Shown here piece by piece: positions 27,210 through 38,700 of a stretch of DNA of 64,000 nucleotides; the stretch's first letter is position 1; each line of letters starts with the position of its first letter. The translations under genes were made by a program, and so were the position numbers. The stretch lies in NCBI RefSeq assembly GCF_018613605.1, contig NZ_JAGGPU010000006.1, positions 106,411-170,410 of the forward strand, written 5' to 3'. Source of the stretch: Pedobacter sp. ISL-64 (GTDB lineage: Bacteria; Bacteroidota; Bacteroidia; Sphingobacteriales; Sphingobacteriaceae). The notes under the pieces are model-generated. The model ran no database searches and was not told where the DNA came from. It saw only the letters and a program-made list of their open reading frames with translations.

Positions 27210-29033
27210 TTATTTTAATGGATCGAACGCCCCGCCCCAGGTGTTATTTTGGACAAGGTTAATATTGTTATTTAATGATACTGTTGGAATACCGAAAAAG
27301 TAAACTCCAGGCTGATAAGCAATATTGTAAGTATCAAGTTGTTTGGTTGTTACGGTAAAACTACTTGCATATAGTGCATCCAGATTGGTATTGGCAGAAG
27401 CATCTCTTGTTCCTAAAATATAATCTGTTTTTGTACCCGTATTTTTAAGTGTTATGGTAACACCTAATCTTCTCTTTCCGTTTAAAGTGCTTTCTAATAG
27501 TTTTCTGCGCCTTAAATCCCAAAAGCGTTTACCTTCAAATGCAAGCTCAATTTGTCTTTCTTTCATTATGGCTGCAACTAACTGGTTTCCGCTCAAACCA
27601 GCTGTTAATCCATACAAACCATCAGCACCTGCTTCTATGCCAGCTCTTTTTCTAATATTAATTAAATTGTTATAAGCTTCCTGACTTTGGCCCGTTTCGG
27701 CCGCACATTCTGCCAGATTTAGCATTACTTCAGCATATCTGATCTCTATCCAATCCGTACCCGCATTTTGAAAAGTAGCCAATGTTAAAGCAGGGTCTAT
27801 TCCTTTTCTTAAATACAAGCCCGAAGAAGTGGCGCCTGATGGCTCAGTAGTGGCCAGTACATTTTTATCATTTGTATAATAATAAGTCCACAATCTATAA
27901 GATGAATTGCCCGCTAAAGGCCAATTACATCCGTTGTAAGCAATTGTTTGATCAAATCTTGGATCTCTGTCTTTATAAAACGTGCCCAGACTATAAATAT
28001 ATTTTGATGCGCCTATATCCTTTCCATCCTTCATCGGAAACGCCAAAGCCATATCCCAGGTAGGCAGATTTGATCCACCCGTGCTTCCTATATATTTTGG
28101 AACAGTTGCATTGGGATAGGTATTATTATTCTGCCCGATATCGGTTGTTCCTGTATTATAAAGTGTTGCAAACACGGCTTCTGGATTGCGTGGGGTACTT
28201 CCTCCTGCACTTCCTTCTGTTGTCCACATGCTTGCATCAAATTTAGTGTACAGGCCAAAACCATTTGTAGATAGCGTTGCTATTGCCTGCGTATTTGCTG
28301 CATAAGCATCTTGCCATCTTGAAGAAACATTACTTGGATTAAATTCGGGAGAGGCAAAAGTTAATAGCACACGCCCTTTAAAGGCTTGAGCAGCACCTTT
28401 AGTGATGCGGCCGTAATCATCATTTTTTGGCCATTTTACCGGAATATATTTAATACAAGAATCTAAATCCCTAACAATTTGAGCAAAAGTTTCGGAAGTT
28501 GTGTTACGGGGCAAAAGTGCCGCTTTTTTAGCATCTTCGCCTACCGCATCCAATGGTACCAACACCACGGGCACGCCACCGTATAGTTTTACGAGTTCAA
28601 AATACCTGAAAGCTCTCCAAAAATAAGCCTGTGCATTAAATCTCTTTTTCATTGCCGGATCTAGTGTACCTGCATTAACATCTCTGATGAACATGTTGAT
28701 GGTTCTAATCTTCACGTAGTTTCCAGCAGTATTCGTATTACCTAAATCGGTTACAGACTCAATAGTCGCTGTACCTTTAACAAAAACATTATCTCCATAT
28801 TGCTCTTCTGAAAGCGAACTAACTGAAGCGCTAAAGCCACCAACGTTGCCAAACCAGGCCGGTTGATTTTGGCTATAGATATAATCGATGCTTAATTTTG
28901 TTGTGGTAGAATCGTTATAAACCTGATCGGCAGTAAAACTACCTAAATCCTGTTTTTCGAGCACTTTTTTACAACTGCTAAACAGCAATGATGTAGTACA
29001 AGCTGCTAAAATTATGATATAAATCTTTTTCAT
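27210..29033 (-). CDS. susD: RagB/SusD family glycan-binding lipoprotein (pair 1)
   Basis: Surface lipoprotein that captures oligosaccharides and hands them to its SusC partner. The lipobox is in SLLFSSCKK. The N-terminal tetratricopeptide-like helices contain AQAYFWRAFRYFELVKLYGGVP, the classic SusD block (given in part: FRYFELVKLYGGVP). The C-terminal end has RQIELAFEGKRFWDLRR. Length 607 aa is typical. It follows SusC1 by 11 bp and closes the operon at a strong terminator. Confidence 0.95.
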   Translation of the reverse strand: MKKIYIIILAACTTSLLFSSCKKVLEKQDLGSFTADQVYNDSTTTKLSIDYIYSQNQPAWFGNVGGFSASVSSLSEEQYGDNVFVKGTATIESVTDLGNTNTAGNYVKIRTINMFIRDVNAGTLDPAMKKRFNAQAYFWRAFRYFELVKLYGGVPVVLVPLDAVGEDAKKAALLPRNTTSETFAQIVRDLDSCIKYIPVKWPKNDDYGRITKGAAQAFKGRVLLTFASPEFNPSNVSSRWQDAYAANTQAIATLSTNGFGLYTKFDASMWTTEGSAGGSTPRNPEAVFATLYNTGTTDIGQNNNTYPNATVPKYIGSTGGSNLPTWDMALAFPMKDGKDIGASKYIYSLGTFYKDRDPRFDQTIAYNGCNWPLAGNSSYRLWTYYYTNDKNVLATTEPSGATSSGLYLRKGIDPALTLATFQNAGTDWIEIRYAEVMLNLAECAAETGQSQEAYNNLINIRKRAGIEAGADGLYGLTAGLSGNQLVAAIMKERQIELAFEGKRFWDLRRRKLLESTLNGKRRLGVTITLKNTGTKTDYILGTRDASANTNLDALYASSFTVTTKQLDTYNIAYQPGVYFFGIPTVSLNNNINLVQNNTWGGAFDPLK

Positions 29034-29044
29034 GATAATTAAAA

Positions 29045-32000
29045 TTAAAGGCCCACGTTTAAACCGAATGAATAAGTTTTAAGCGATGGGTATGTACCTA
29101 CTGGACTGGCGAAATCTCTATAATTCCCTGGGAATGGATTTATAAACTGAACTGGGTTTGTGGCCTGGGCAAATACCCTTAAACTTGATATACCTACTTT
29201 TTCTATCCATTTTGTTGGGATGGCATAACTTAAATTTGCATTTGTAATGGCAAATTGGGTTGCTGGCACCAACCAAAAATCAGTACTTTCATAAATGCTT
29301 GAAAAATATGGGTTAGGATAAGCTGCGTTCGTATTTGTGGGTGTCCAGTGATCTGCCCAGTATGATGCTCTGTTGGCATATACTGATGGACTTGTTCCAC
29401 TTGGTTTTAAACCACCGATACTGGTGTAACCACCCCACGAAATCCCCATTACTACATTTAAGCTTAAACCACTATAGCCAGCACTAAAGTTTAGCCCTAA
29501 GTTATTATGGTTATTCTGCCTTTTGGTAACAAATTGTCTGTCTTTGGTATCAATAACACCATCACCGTTTACATCTTCAAAGTTGATCATACCAGGCTGC
29601 AGAATATCGTTTAAGATTTTAACCTTTTTTGGATCGTTTTGCACTGCCGATCCGTTGATTCTTTGTGCAATAATTGCATCAGCTTCTGCCTGTGTTCTGA
29701 TAATACCGAGAGATTTATAACCAATATATCCTCTATCGCTAGAATAGCCCGTATTATCGTCAATGGTACCCAATTGTGCACTAGAAACATCGTATTTGAT
29801 ATTTTTGTTGTCGAACCAGGTATAAAATGGAGTAAAACTATAGTTAAATTTTCCAACCTGGTCTTTATAGCCTACGCTAATCTCGTAGCCGAACATATTG
29901 GCTTCAGCAAAATTTTCGGTAGGTACCGCTGCACCAATGGTTGCAGGTACTGAAGATGTTAGTGTAGATAAAAGATTGTATCCACGTGTCCAGAAATATT
30001 CTCCAGAGATGGATAATTTATTTTTAAGCAGCCCCATATCAAAACCATAATTCGTTTTTAAATAACTGTCCCACACTACATCTCCATTTGGGATTGCAAT
30101 ATTGGTTTTGATCGCAATACTTCGGTCAATTTCGTTAAACACGGCACCACCACTGCTTCCTGTGCCTAGATTGTACGATGCCAGGTATTGATAAGCTTTT
30201 GTTGCATCTGTTCCAGTTAAACCCACTGATGCCCGCAATTTAAACAGGTTTATGCCCAGAAATTTATCTTTAAAGAATTTTTCCTGAGAAACTACCCATC
30301 CAACAGATGCCGCTGGAAAACCGCCCCAGTTTTTGCCAGGAGCAAATCTTGAACTACCATCTCTACGATATACCAATTGTAATAGGTATTTGTTATCGTA
30401 ATCGTAATTGATACGGGAAATTAAAGACTGAAATCCTGTTTCACTTACCTGTCCGGATTGATTGGAAGTTTGTGTTCCAACAGTAAAGTTTTGATAAGGT
30501 AGTCCACCTGCCACAATTCCTTCTGCCTGTGCTGCAACGCCTTCTGACGAAAGCTCTCTTTGCTCTACGAGTGCAATGGCTGATATATTGTGTTTACCAA
30601 AAGATCTGTTGTAATTAAAGCCAGCATTTAACTGGTAACTATCTGCAAATACTGGATTAAGCCTAATCCTATCACCATTCTTTATTGGGAAAACGCCTTG
30701 GAGCACTCCACCGGGAATATGATTGTTGGCACCTGTACCTAAATATTTATAATAGTTGAAAGTAGTTCCGTACTGTTTACCATTAGAACTGTTGATGTTC
30801 TTATTTATTGTAGCGGTAGCGGTTAATCCTTTAACGCCAGGAATTTCGTAAGTAACCTTACCCAGCATATTCATCACATAAGACTTTGAACTGGTAAAAT
30901 TATCTGAGTTTTGTACTAAGAAAAAGTTGATGTTTTCTAAACCACCAGTATTACTTGCGCCTAAAATTACAGGATTTCCGTTGATAAAATATTCAGACCA
31001 AGGATTAACATTCTGTAAAGTTGCCACGTCATTATCCAAACTTTCGGAAGTGCTATTAAGCTTGTAATAGTAGCTGCGCGATGATGAAACATCGGTACTG
31101 ATTGAAGCGGAAACGTTTAACCTTTTCGAAAGTTTGGCATCAATACTTGCCCTTAAACCATATTTACTAGAATTAACCCCTTTAAAATTAGAGTTTTGAG
31201 TGATGTAATCTCCACCTAAAAAATAAGTTACCTTATCGCTGCCACCACTAATATTTAAGGCCTGGCGGTAAATGTTAGAGGTTTGAAAGGCATCTGCCAA
31301 CCAGTTATGGTTGTTTGCGGAGAAATAATCCAATTCATCTGGAGTATAATAAAGTGGCTGACGGGTGGTTTCTGCTACATTGTTAACTACTTTAAAACCA
31401 TCAGCGTTGATAAAGTTATTTACCACCGTTCCTGCAGATGTTTGCTGGTAAACCTGAGCGTTCAAATAATCGTTAACAAAATTACCTAACTGTATACCCG
31501 ACATCATGTTGGGTAGTTTTGTTGCATCGTTGAAACCTACTGAACTGCTGAAATTGATTCGCGGAGCACCCGTCCTTCCTCTTTTGGTACGAACAATCAC
31601 AACACCGTTAGCGCCAGAAACGCCATAAATCGCGGCTTCTGCATCTTTTAAAATCGAAACACTCTCTACCACATTTTGATCCAATAAATCAAAGTCGGCT
31701 TGGGTTCTAATCACATCATCGATTACGAATATCGGATTGGTACCTTGCTGGCTGTCTTTAGAGTATACAACAGGATTACGCACAGTTATGGTAGTACCCT
31801 GTCCTGGTCTTTGTGCGCCTCCAGAAACAGACAAACCAGGTGCAGAACCACGCAATGCAGCACTTAAAGATAGCGCAGGTACATCTTCAATACTTTTTAT
31901 ATTAACGGTAGAAACTGCTCCCGTTAACGTGACTTTCTTTTGTGTACCGTAGCCCACCACTACAACATCATCTAAATTTTGGTTATCAGAAACGAGTTTT

Positions 32001-32293
32001 ATGTTGATTGTTGTTTGTGTGCCCACAGGTATGGTTTGTCGGGTATAGCCAATGTACGAAAAAACCAATACATCACTGTTCGATTTTACCTGGATGGTGT
32101 AAACACCGTCAGAATTGGTGCTCACATTGCTGGGAACACCTTTTAAACTTACGTTTACCCCCGGGATTCCCTGCCCATCAGCCTGATCGACAACTTTACC
32201 CGTAATCTTTCGCTCTTGTGCAAAAAGGATTGTGCTTGCCAATAGCATAAATAGCAAGGACAAAGAAATTTTGCGTAAAAATTTTAAGTTCAT
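29045..32293 (-). CDS. susC: SusC/RagA family TonB-dependent outer membrane transporter (pair 1)
   Basis: Outer-membrane importer of glycan fragments. The order is signal peptide, carboxypeptidase-regulatory-like domain (about 28-105, GKVVDQADGQGIPGVNVSLKG in part), the VVVGYGTQKK segment, plug domain with ILKDAEAAIYGVSGANGVV, and a long beta-barrel ending in SFGLNVGL. Length is 1082 aa. It lacks an N-terminal STN domain, so control by an ECF sigma/anti-sigma relay is unlikely. The start is preceded by TAACCAAATA (minus strand, 32299-32309), as in SusC2. Confidence 0.95.
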   Translation of the reverse strand: MNLKFLRKISLSLLFMLLASTILFAQERKITGKVVDQADGQGIPGVNVSLKGVPSNVSTNSDGVYTIQVKSNSDVLVFSYIGYTRQTIPVGTQTTINIKLVSDNQNLDDVVVVGYGTQKKVTLTGAVSTVNIKSIEDVPALSLSAALRGSAPGLSVSGGAQRPGQGTTITVRNPVVYSKDSQQGTNPIFVIDDVIRTQADFDLLDQNVVESVSILKDAEAAIYGVSGANGVVIVRTKRGRTGAPRINFSSSVGFNDATKLPNMMSGIQLGNFVNDYLNAQVYQQTSAGTVVNNFINADGFKVVNNVAETTRQPLYYTPDELDYFSANNHNWLADAFQTSNIYRQALNISGGSDKVTYFLGGDYITQNSNFKGVNSSKYGLRASIDAKLSKRLNVSASISTDVSSSRSYYYKLNSTSESLDNDVATLQNVNPWSEYFINGNPVILGASNTGGLENINFFLVQNSDNFTSSKSYVMNMLGKVTYEIPGVKGLTATATINKNINSSNGKQYGTTFNYYKYLGTGANNHIPGGVLQGVFPIKNGDRIRLNPVFADSYQLNAGFNYNRSFGKHNISAIALVEQRELSSEGVAAQAEGIVAGGLPYQNFTVGTQTSNQSGQVSETGFQSLISRINYDYDNKYLLQLVYRRDGSSRFAPGKNWGGFPAASVGWVVSQEKFFKDKFLGINLFKLRASVGLTGTDATKAYQYLASYNLGTGSSGGAVFNEIDRSIAIKTNIAIPNGDVVWDSYLKTNYGFDMGLLKNKLSISGEYFWTRGYNLLSTLTSSVPATIGAAVPTENFAEANMFGYEISVGYKDQVGKFNYSFTPFYTWFDNKNIKYDVSSAQLGTIDDNTGYSSDRGYIGYKSLGIIRTQAEADAIIAQRINGSAVQNDPKKVKILNDILQPGMINFEDVNGDGVIDTKDRQFVTKRQNNHNNLGLNFSAGYSGLSLNVVMGISWGGYTSIGGLKPSGTSPSVYANRASYWADHWTPTNTNAAYPNPYFSSIYESTDFWLVPATQFAITNANLSYAIPTKWIEKVGISSLRVFAQATNPVQFINPFPGNYRDFASPVGTYPSLKTYSFGLNVGL

Positions 32294-32759
32294 CTTATTA
32301 TTTGGTTAGTTTTTAATTCTATTTAGACAATTTACCGTCTGCTTTTAATGTTGTTATCTCTTCAATGATCAAAAGTTTTCAACCTTTAATCAACTGAGCA
32401 ATTATAGTATCGTTTTAACTTTTATAAATGGAGCGTATTAAGAGAGCCGAGAAAATAGATGTAAAAAATTATTTCATAACAAAAGAATCAACCCAGATTT
32501 CTAATAAAAAAAAATCGATGGTAATATGGGATGTATTGGCTCATTTTTTTCTTTGATCTTGATATTTATTCTGGTTAGAAAGTATATTATATTTCAAAAT
32601 TGCAAGCTTTATATGGCTATTTTTTATAGAATTTTCGCTTTGTATTGTATGATATTATCATAACGAAAAAAATAAATCCTATAATTCTTTATCCAATTTC
32701 AAATTGACAACACAAGGTAGGAATAAAATTCATATATAAATGTAACATTCTTAAATAAA
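32294..32759 (-). promoter_or_regulatory. Leader B: shared regulatory region upstream of susC1
   Basis: The 546-bp gene-free gap before SusC1 carries the same three blocks as leader A. They are TGGTTAGAAAGTATATTAT at 32572-32590 (block 1 to 32598), TATTGTATGATATTATCA at 32643-32660 (block 2, 16 of 18 bases equal to copy A) and block 3 at 32712-32759, nearly identical to copy A over 48 bp. Between block 1 and the start lies ~270 bp with no recognised feature except the TAACCAAATA motif, which suggests a long 5' leader. Confidence 0.65.
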
Positions 32760-32792
32760 AAAAGAGAACAAATTGCTGTTCTCTTTTTTTAT
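32756..32792 (-). terminator. Rho-independent terminator after the 329-aa lipoprotein
   Basis: GAGAACAGCAATTTGTTCTC on the minus strand forms a short stem with flanking A and T runs that also pair, ending in seven T. It works on paper in both directions. It lies about 50 bp past the stop at 32840 and abuts block 3 of leader B. Confidence 0.8.
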
Positions 32793-32839
32793 TTAAGACT
32801 TACAAATTCTGACGGGGATTAGCCGCCCAAAAAGCATAA

Positions 32840-33829
32840 TTACCTTTGAATTTTTATGCTCACATTAATAAAAGGTCTTTTCTGTAAATCGGAAGTAACT
32901 GCATTTATATATAACATACCGTATTTACCTTCAGGCGTAAGGAAAAACACCGCATTACCTGCCGCCAAACCATTAGCTGGAAGCGTTTGAGTAGTTTCGT
33001 TAAAAGTAATTGCTCTTGCTTTAGCCAAAGTCTCTATAGAAGAGCCAGAAATTGCCGTAGTCAGAAATGCATTGGCTTGTCCGGTAACAGGCTGACTAAA
33101 TTTAGTGGTTCTTTTAGGACTAAAGCCACTAATATCATAAACAGTTAATGGATTAGTAGCAACACTTGGAGAATATAAATTAACTACCCAGGTTGGGGTT
33201 TGAACCGTTGAATTGGAGCCTGGTTTTCTATATATACCAAAATCTATTTTCCCAGCATTAGCTGATGCATTTGTATAACTAAAACCGATAGCATCTGTAA
33301 GTGATAAAAAGCTTGGTAGAGATTTTGCAACGGTATCTGGCAAATAAACATCTCTGTTGGCATAAATCATAAAACTTGGATTTACATCAACTGTTACTTT
33401 TTTATATCCATCACCAATGAATACCCCCTTTTCATTCAACGCACAGATACGATAGCTTTGTTTGCCATCACGAAGTGCGGCTGCTGGAAAAGCAGTGGTA
33501 TTTGGAAGTTTAATAATTGCTGAAAAGCTTCTGCGTTGGGCAGGATCGGTAATGGCAATCGTATAACGTGTAGCCTGTTGTGTACCTGCAGAAACCTCAA
33601 ACACGTAAGAATACATATCCTCTTTAGCAGAGTTTATAGTAAAATCAATCCATACCTCTTCTTTGTCGTTAATTACTTTATAATCAGTAACACAACGAGG
33701 ATCGCTGTTGTTGAAAGTTACTGTTACGTCTTCGAACATGTTAAAGATGTTGGCCGATTCTTTTTTACAAGAAGCAAAAAGAATTAGGCATAACCCGATG
33801 AGTAACTTATTAATATATCTAGTTTTCAT
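32840..33829 (-). CDS. Putative surface glycan-binding lipoprotein of the second SusCD unit
   Basis: A 329-residue lipoprotein (lipobox LILFASCKK) just 47 bp downstream of SusD2 and on the same strand. The protein appears all-beta, rich in Thr/Ser/Asn, with no catalytic motif I can identify. Its place matches that of SusE/SusF-like surface glycan-binding proteins, which hold polysaccharide at the cell surface. I do not recognise the domain family. The gene is followed by a strong terminator, so it closes the SusC2-SusD2 operon. Confidence 0.75.
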   Translation of the reverse strand: MKTRYINKLLIGLCLILFASCKKESANIFNMFEDVTVTFNNSDPRCVTDYKVINDKEEVWIDFTINSAKEDMYSYVFEVSAGTQQATRYTIAITDPAQRRSFSAIIKLPNTTAFPAAALRDGKQSYRICALNEKGVFIGDGYKKVTVDVNPSFMIYANRDVYLPDTVAKSLPSFLSLTDAIGFSYTNASANAGKIDFGIYRKPGSNSTVQTPTWVVNLYSPSVATNPLTVYDISGFSPKRTTKFSQPVTGQANAFLTTAISGSSIETLAKARAITFNETTQTLPANGLAAGNAVFFLTPEGKYGMLYINAVTSDLQKRPFINVSIKIQR

Positions 33830-33876
33830 TATTTTAATTTTTAATCAGATCAACTGAAACATTTATGCTTTAAATA

Positions 33877-35772
33877 CTAATCAAGTGGGTCAAATGTGCC
33901 ACCAGCCCATCCAATTGTTGGAAGGATTTTATTACCAAAACTCACAAAATCATTATGGAAGGTGTAGAAGTAATGAAATTCAGGTACGTTATATGGTAAA
34001 TACGTAGTGTTTGTTATCACAACATTTTTAAAATACTTTGTATAAGTTGCTTTATCGTTAATGTTTAAAGTTTCTCTGAATAATGTTGTACCTCCAGGAA
34101 CCGTTGGATCTTCTAATACTTTTTTGTCCTTTTGGTCCGATCCTGATGGAGGATTCACTAACTGAACTTCCAATTTTGACATATTCCCGGTTAACAAGTG
34201 CATGGTGCGGGATCTTCTTAAATCTGAATTACGTTTATTTTCAAAAGCGAATTCAATTTGTCTCTCGTTAAGAAGTAAGTTCCGCAATTGTGGCGTGCTT
34301 CCTGCCAACGCAAGTCCGTAATCTGAATCACCGGCAACTACTCCGGCTCTTTGACGGATTTGTCTGACTAAATCTTTTGCACCTGCGATATTTCCTGTTT
34401 CATTCATACAATCGGCATAATTCAACATTACCTCTGCAAATCGAAGTTCAATCCAATCCATACCACTTCCACCGCCAACGGAACTACTGTAAGCAGAAGC
34501 ACTTGCTGTTAAAGAAGGCGTAGAAAAACGCTTTACATATACAGCAACTCCACTGCTTTCTCCAACGGCCAGGTTGTAAGTCCACTGTTTTCTATTCGTG
34601 TTTCCACTCAATGGATATGCGGATCCGTTTGTGGCAAAAGTAGCTTCAAATCTCGGGTCTCTATTTTGCCAGAACATGGTTGCATCATATGGAAAAGCCG
34701 TAGATGTATTTAATGGTTTTCCATCTTTCATTGGATAAGCATCCAACATTTTTGTGGTAGGCATAAAGTAAGTATTTGGAAAGCCAGTACTCCCACCTTC
34801 AGATGTTGGCCTTACACGCTGTTCAGTTCCATTCCCTCTATTTGGCACCGTACTAGAATAGGTTCTTACCAGAATGGCTTCAGTATTGTTTGTACCTTCT
34901 ACACGAAAAATATCCAAATAATTCGGCATTAATTTTTTACCTGCCGAAACACACATATCATAAGCTTCTTTATTAGCAGTTAAAGCATCAGCCCATCTCG
35001 AAACTTGGTAAGGATGTTTTGCATCGTTGGTAGGGTTAAACTGAGGGCTAGCCCAATACAATAATACTTTTGCTTTTAAACACGTAGCTATCAATTTAGT
35101 AATTTTACCTCTTCCGTCGAGATCATTTGGTGCAAAACCTTCTAATAGGATAATTGCATTATTTAGATCACTTAACATTGCTGCGAAACACTCTTTAGCA
35201 GGCCTTCTACCTTCATCGTAAATACTATCACCACCTTGTGGCGTCAATGGAAGTGGAACACCGCCATAAACTTTAACCAATTCGAAATAGGTTATCGCTC
35301 TTAACGCATAGTATTGTCCAAGCAGTTCATTCTTTTTTTGGGTAAGCATTGTACTGCTAGGAAGATTGGCAATAGCATCATTACATCTGGCAATATCCCA
35401 GTATTTATTTTGGCCCGGATTACCGCTGTAATTGTTACCGGAATACCTAACATCATTATTTCCTAATATCCCTTGTAGTCCAAGTGCAGCTTTTGCGTTT
35501 GCATCACCATCTGGAAAATAATTTTCATCACTTGCATAGTGAACACCGTAACGGTCAGGAGTTAACTGCAATGGGAATTGATACATGGCTACATCGTACA
35601 CTCTGTTAAGGTGTAGCTGTACAGAACCCTCATTATCCCAAATGGCCTGATCTATACCGCCGGTATCTGGTAATAAGAAAAACTCATCTTTATTTACACA
35701 AGCGGGCAAAAGTGCAGCCAAAGTTAAAATAGCTACTGCTTTTTTTATATTGTTTTTTATTTGATTAATCAT
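33877..35772 (-). CDS. susD: RagB/SusD family glycan-binding lipoprotein (pair 2)
   Basis: A surface glycan-binding lipoprotein with lipobox LAALLPACVN. The SusD block AITYFELVKVYGGVPLPLTP is present near residue 150, together with the C-terminal RQIEFAFENKRNSDLRR. The 631-aa length is normal. It follows SusC2 by 11 bp and is co-transcribed with the 329-aa lipoprotein. It is clearly diverged from SusD1, so the two systems probably prefer different oligosaccharides. Confidence 0.95.
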   Translation of the reverse strand: MINQIKNNIKKAVAILTLAALLPACVNKDEFFLLPDTGGIDQAIWDNEGSVQLHLNRVYDVAMYQFPLQLTPDRYGVHYASDENYFPDGDANAKAALGLQGILGNNDVRYSGNNYSGNPGQNKYWDIARCNDAIANLPSSTMLTQKKNELLGQYYALRAITYFELVKVYGGVPLPLTPQGGDSIYDEGRRPAKECFAAMLSDLNNAIILLEGFAPNDLDGRGKITKLIATCLKAKVLLYWASPQFNPTNDAKHPYQVSRWADALTANKEAYDMCVSAGKKLMPNYLDIFRVEGTNNTEAILVRTYSSTVPNRGNGTEQRVRPTSEGGSTGFPNTYFMPTTKMLDAYPMKDGKPLNTSTAFPYDATMFWQNRDPRFEATFATNGSAYPLSGNTNRKQWTYNLAVGESSGVAVYVKRFSTPSLTASASAYSSSVGGGSGMDWIELRFAEVMLNYADCMNETGNIAGAKDLVRQIRQRAGVVAGDSDYGLALAGSTPQLRNLLLNERQIEFAFENKRNSDLRRSRTMHLLTGNMSKLEVQLVNPPSGSDQKDKKVLEDPTVPGGTTLFRETLNINDKATYTKYFKNVVITNTTYLPYNVPEFHYFYTFHNDFVSFGNKILPTIGWAGGTFDPLD

Positions 35773-35783
35773 TGCTCAAAAAA

Positions 35784-38700
35784 TTATAAGTTAACACTTA
35801 AACCTAAGGATATGGTTCTCAACATTGGATAATCCCATGCACTTGAAGTGTACGGATCTTTATAAGGTAGCGGGTTTACAATGGTCCAAAGATTATTTCC
35901 TGTTAGTAAAATGCGGGCCCCACCAATTCCTAATTTATTTGCAAAAGCAGTAGGTGCTTTATAACTTAAAGTCATGGTATTGATACGGATCATAGTTCCA
36001 TCAACAGCCCAGAAATCAGAGTTTATTCCTAATGATGGATCATCAAATCTTGGATATTTACCATTCATTGGATTTTCTAGTGTCCAGCGATCTGTCCAGA
36101 TATCCAGCGTATTTCTTGTTTTTGAAGGAGCTGTTCTCGCTCTGCTATCGTAGAAAATTTTACCACCAAATCGTGCATTGATATTCGTGTTTAAACTGAA
36201 GTTTTTATACGTTAAATTTAACGAGATACCAGAAGAAAAAAATGCATTGGTGTTGTTATACAAAGGCGCCAAATCGCTATCAGAGATTACTCCATCAGCA
36301 TTGGTGTCTTCATAATACAACCACCCCGCTTGTGGAATTTTATCGTAAATCCTGTAGTTAGGATATTTCGCCATCCAGGCATCAACTTCACCCTGAGTTC
36401 TGAACATGCCCAGGTTAGTTAGACCATAATTGCTGGTATTGTACTTACGTGGATCGGTACCGAACAATTGTAAGTTGGGAAATGTATTATTAATTAAGTT
36501 TCCTGGTGTATAAAGAATTCTGTCTGTAACTGAGTTACCATAAGAGAAGTTCATACTCGCACTAAGATTCCAATTTGTTGCAAGCTTCGCTTTGTACCCA
36601 ATACTGAACTCAGAACCCCAGTTATAAAGCTGTCTGTAGTTTAATACGGGTGCCTGAGTACCAAAATATTGTGGATATTGATTATTTGCACCCAATTCGA
36701 AACCATCGTAAGTATAGTTTTGGAATGCCTCAATACTAATATCTAGCTTGTTGTTAAACATCGAAGTTTCTAAACCCACGTTGATCGTTCGTTTCTTTTC
36801 CCAGGTAATATCAGGATTTGCCAGACGTGAACGGTTTAAACTGTTTGAATTGGCATTTCCAAAGATATATCCATTGGTTACATCAATCTGGAATCTATCT
36901 TGCCATAAACGAACCCCAACCCTGTCATCACCAGTAGTACCAACATTTGCTTTTATTTTTAAGAAATTGATGAAGCTGAGTGCATTGCTATTTTTAAAGA
37001 AATTCTCCTGACTTACTACCCATCCAATTCCAACATTTGGCGATACACCCCAACGATTCCCTAAAGCGAAGTTAGACGATGCGTCGATACGGGCAATACC
37101 TTCAATTAAGTACTTTTTATCAAAATCATAACTAAAACGAGCAAAACCAGAACGTTTAGAAACTGCCGTTCTGTCTAAATTTGATGCTACTAAAGTGTTG
37201 ATGTCATAAGCCCAAAACTGGTCTACACCGGGAATGAGTTGATTTGTATAACGAACAGTTGAATTTTGTGTGTTACCCTCGCTTTGCTCGGCACCAGCTA
37301 AAACACTAAAAGTGTGTTTTCCAATAGTTTTATTGTATTGAAGCGTTAGAAAAAATTGATAACTATTGTTATCCGCTAAGCCAGGTGTTATAGTAGAATT
37401 TGCTGCACTTGTTGGCTGAAAAGTGGCTGCTGTAGCAGTTGGTAATTGATTGGTAAATAATTCTTGGTTATTCCCTCTTTTCACAAAGTTGTACAAGGTG
37501 TATGGCGCTACATATTGCGTGTTTTTTGATGACCCACTTGATTGCGAAACTTGCCCTTTAATTACAAGTCCTTTCAAAAAGGTTGGCTCATAAGTTAATG
37601 AGGCATTGATACGGTATGATTTATTTGAACCGTTATTATAATAGCCTGATTCAGAAACTGCTAGTGGATTAACACTGCTATTATTGAAATTGTAGTTTAC
37701 ATATTTACCGTCAATACTAATTGGTACCCATCTTGGAATTGTGATAAGTCTTTCAAAAAAGGGTGCATCATTATCTTGCGAATTATGATGAAGTTCTTTT
37801 GTACCATAATCAACATTAAAGTTTACATCAGCTTTTAATCCGTTCGCTACAGTTGCTACTACACCACTTCTGAATGAATATTTATTAAATTTCATTCCTG
37901 CATAGTTTCCATTTTCGCCCTGGTAACTTCCTCCTGCGAAAAAGGTAATTTTATCACTCCCACCAGAAATACCGATATTATGTCTTTGTGTGGTAGCCGC
38001 TTGCCAAACTTCGTCGTACCAGCTTTTATAATCCAACGTTTTGATATATTCCAAATCTTCAGGAGCAAAGTATTCCGATGCAGCAGCACCTTGAGAACGG
38101 AATGTATCATTTAATAATAATGCATGATCATATCCAGATAACATCTTTGGCACCTTAATCGCATCAGAAATACCCAGATAACCATTGTAAGTGATGCTGG
38201 GTTTACCTATTCTTCCTTTTTTTGTAGTTACCAGAATAACACCTTTAGCACCAGCAGCACCATAAATTGCAGCAGAAGCATCTTTTAAGAATGTTAAATT
38301 TTCAATCATAGAAGCATCGATATTATCGAAAGCTTCTCTGGTAACCGTGATATTATCTACAACATAAAGTGGCTCATCTGTGGTACCGGCCGCCGCAGTG
38401 GTAGTAGTAGAGTTTCTAATATTTAAAGTAATTGCCGAACCTGGTCTACCCGAAGCCTGACTTACGCCAACACCAGCAATTCTATTCCTCAATGCACCTG
38501 CTAAATTAGGCGCAGGAACATCTTGAATTTCAGCGCCAGTAATCGTTGCTACAGCACCAAGGATTTCTGACTTTTTCTTGGTTCCGTAACCGATAACAAC
38601 AACTGCATCTTCATCTAAACTCTGACTGTCTTCGACAAAGCTTACGGTTAAATTTGTTTTCCCTGCCAGTGGAATGATTTGTCTAACATACCCAACATAA

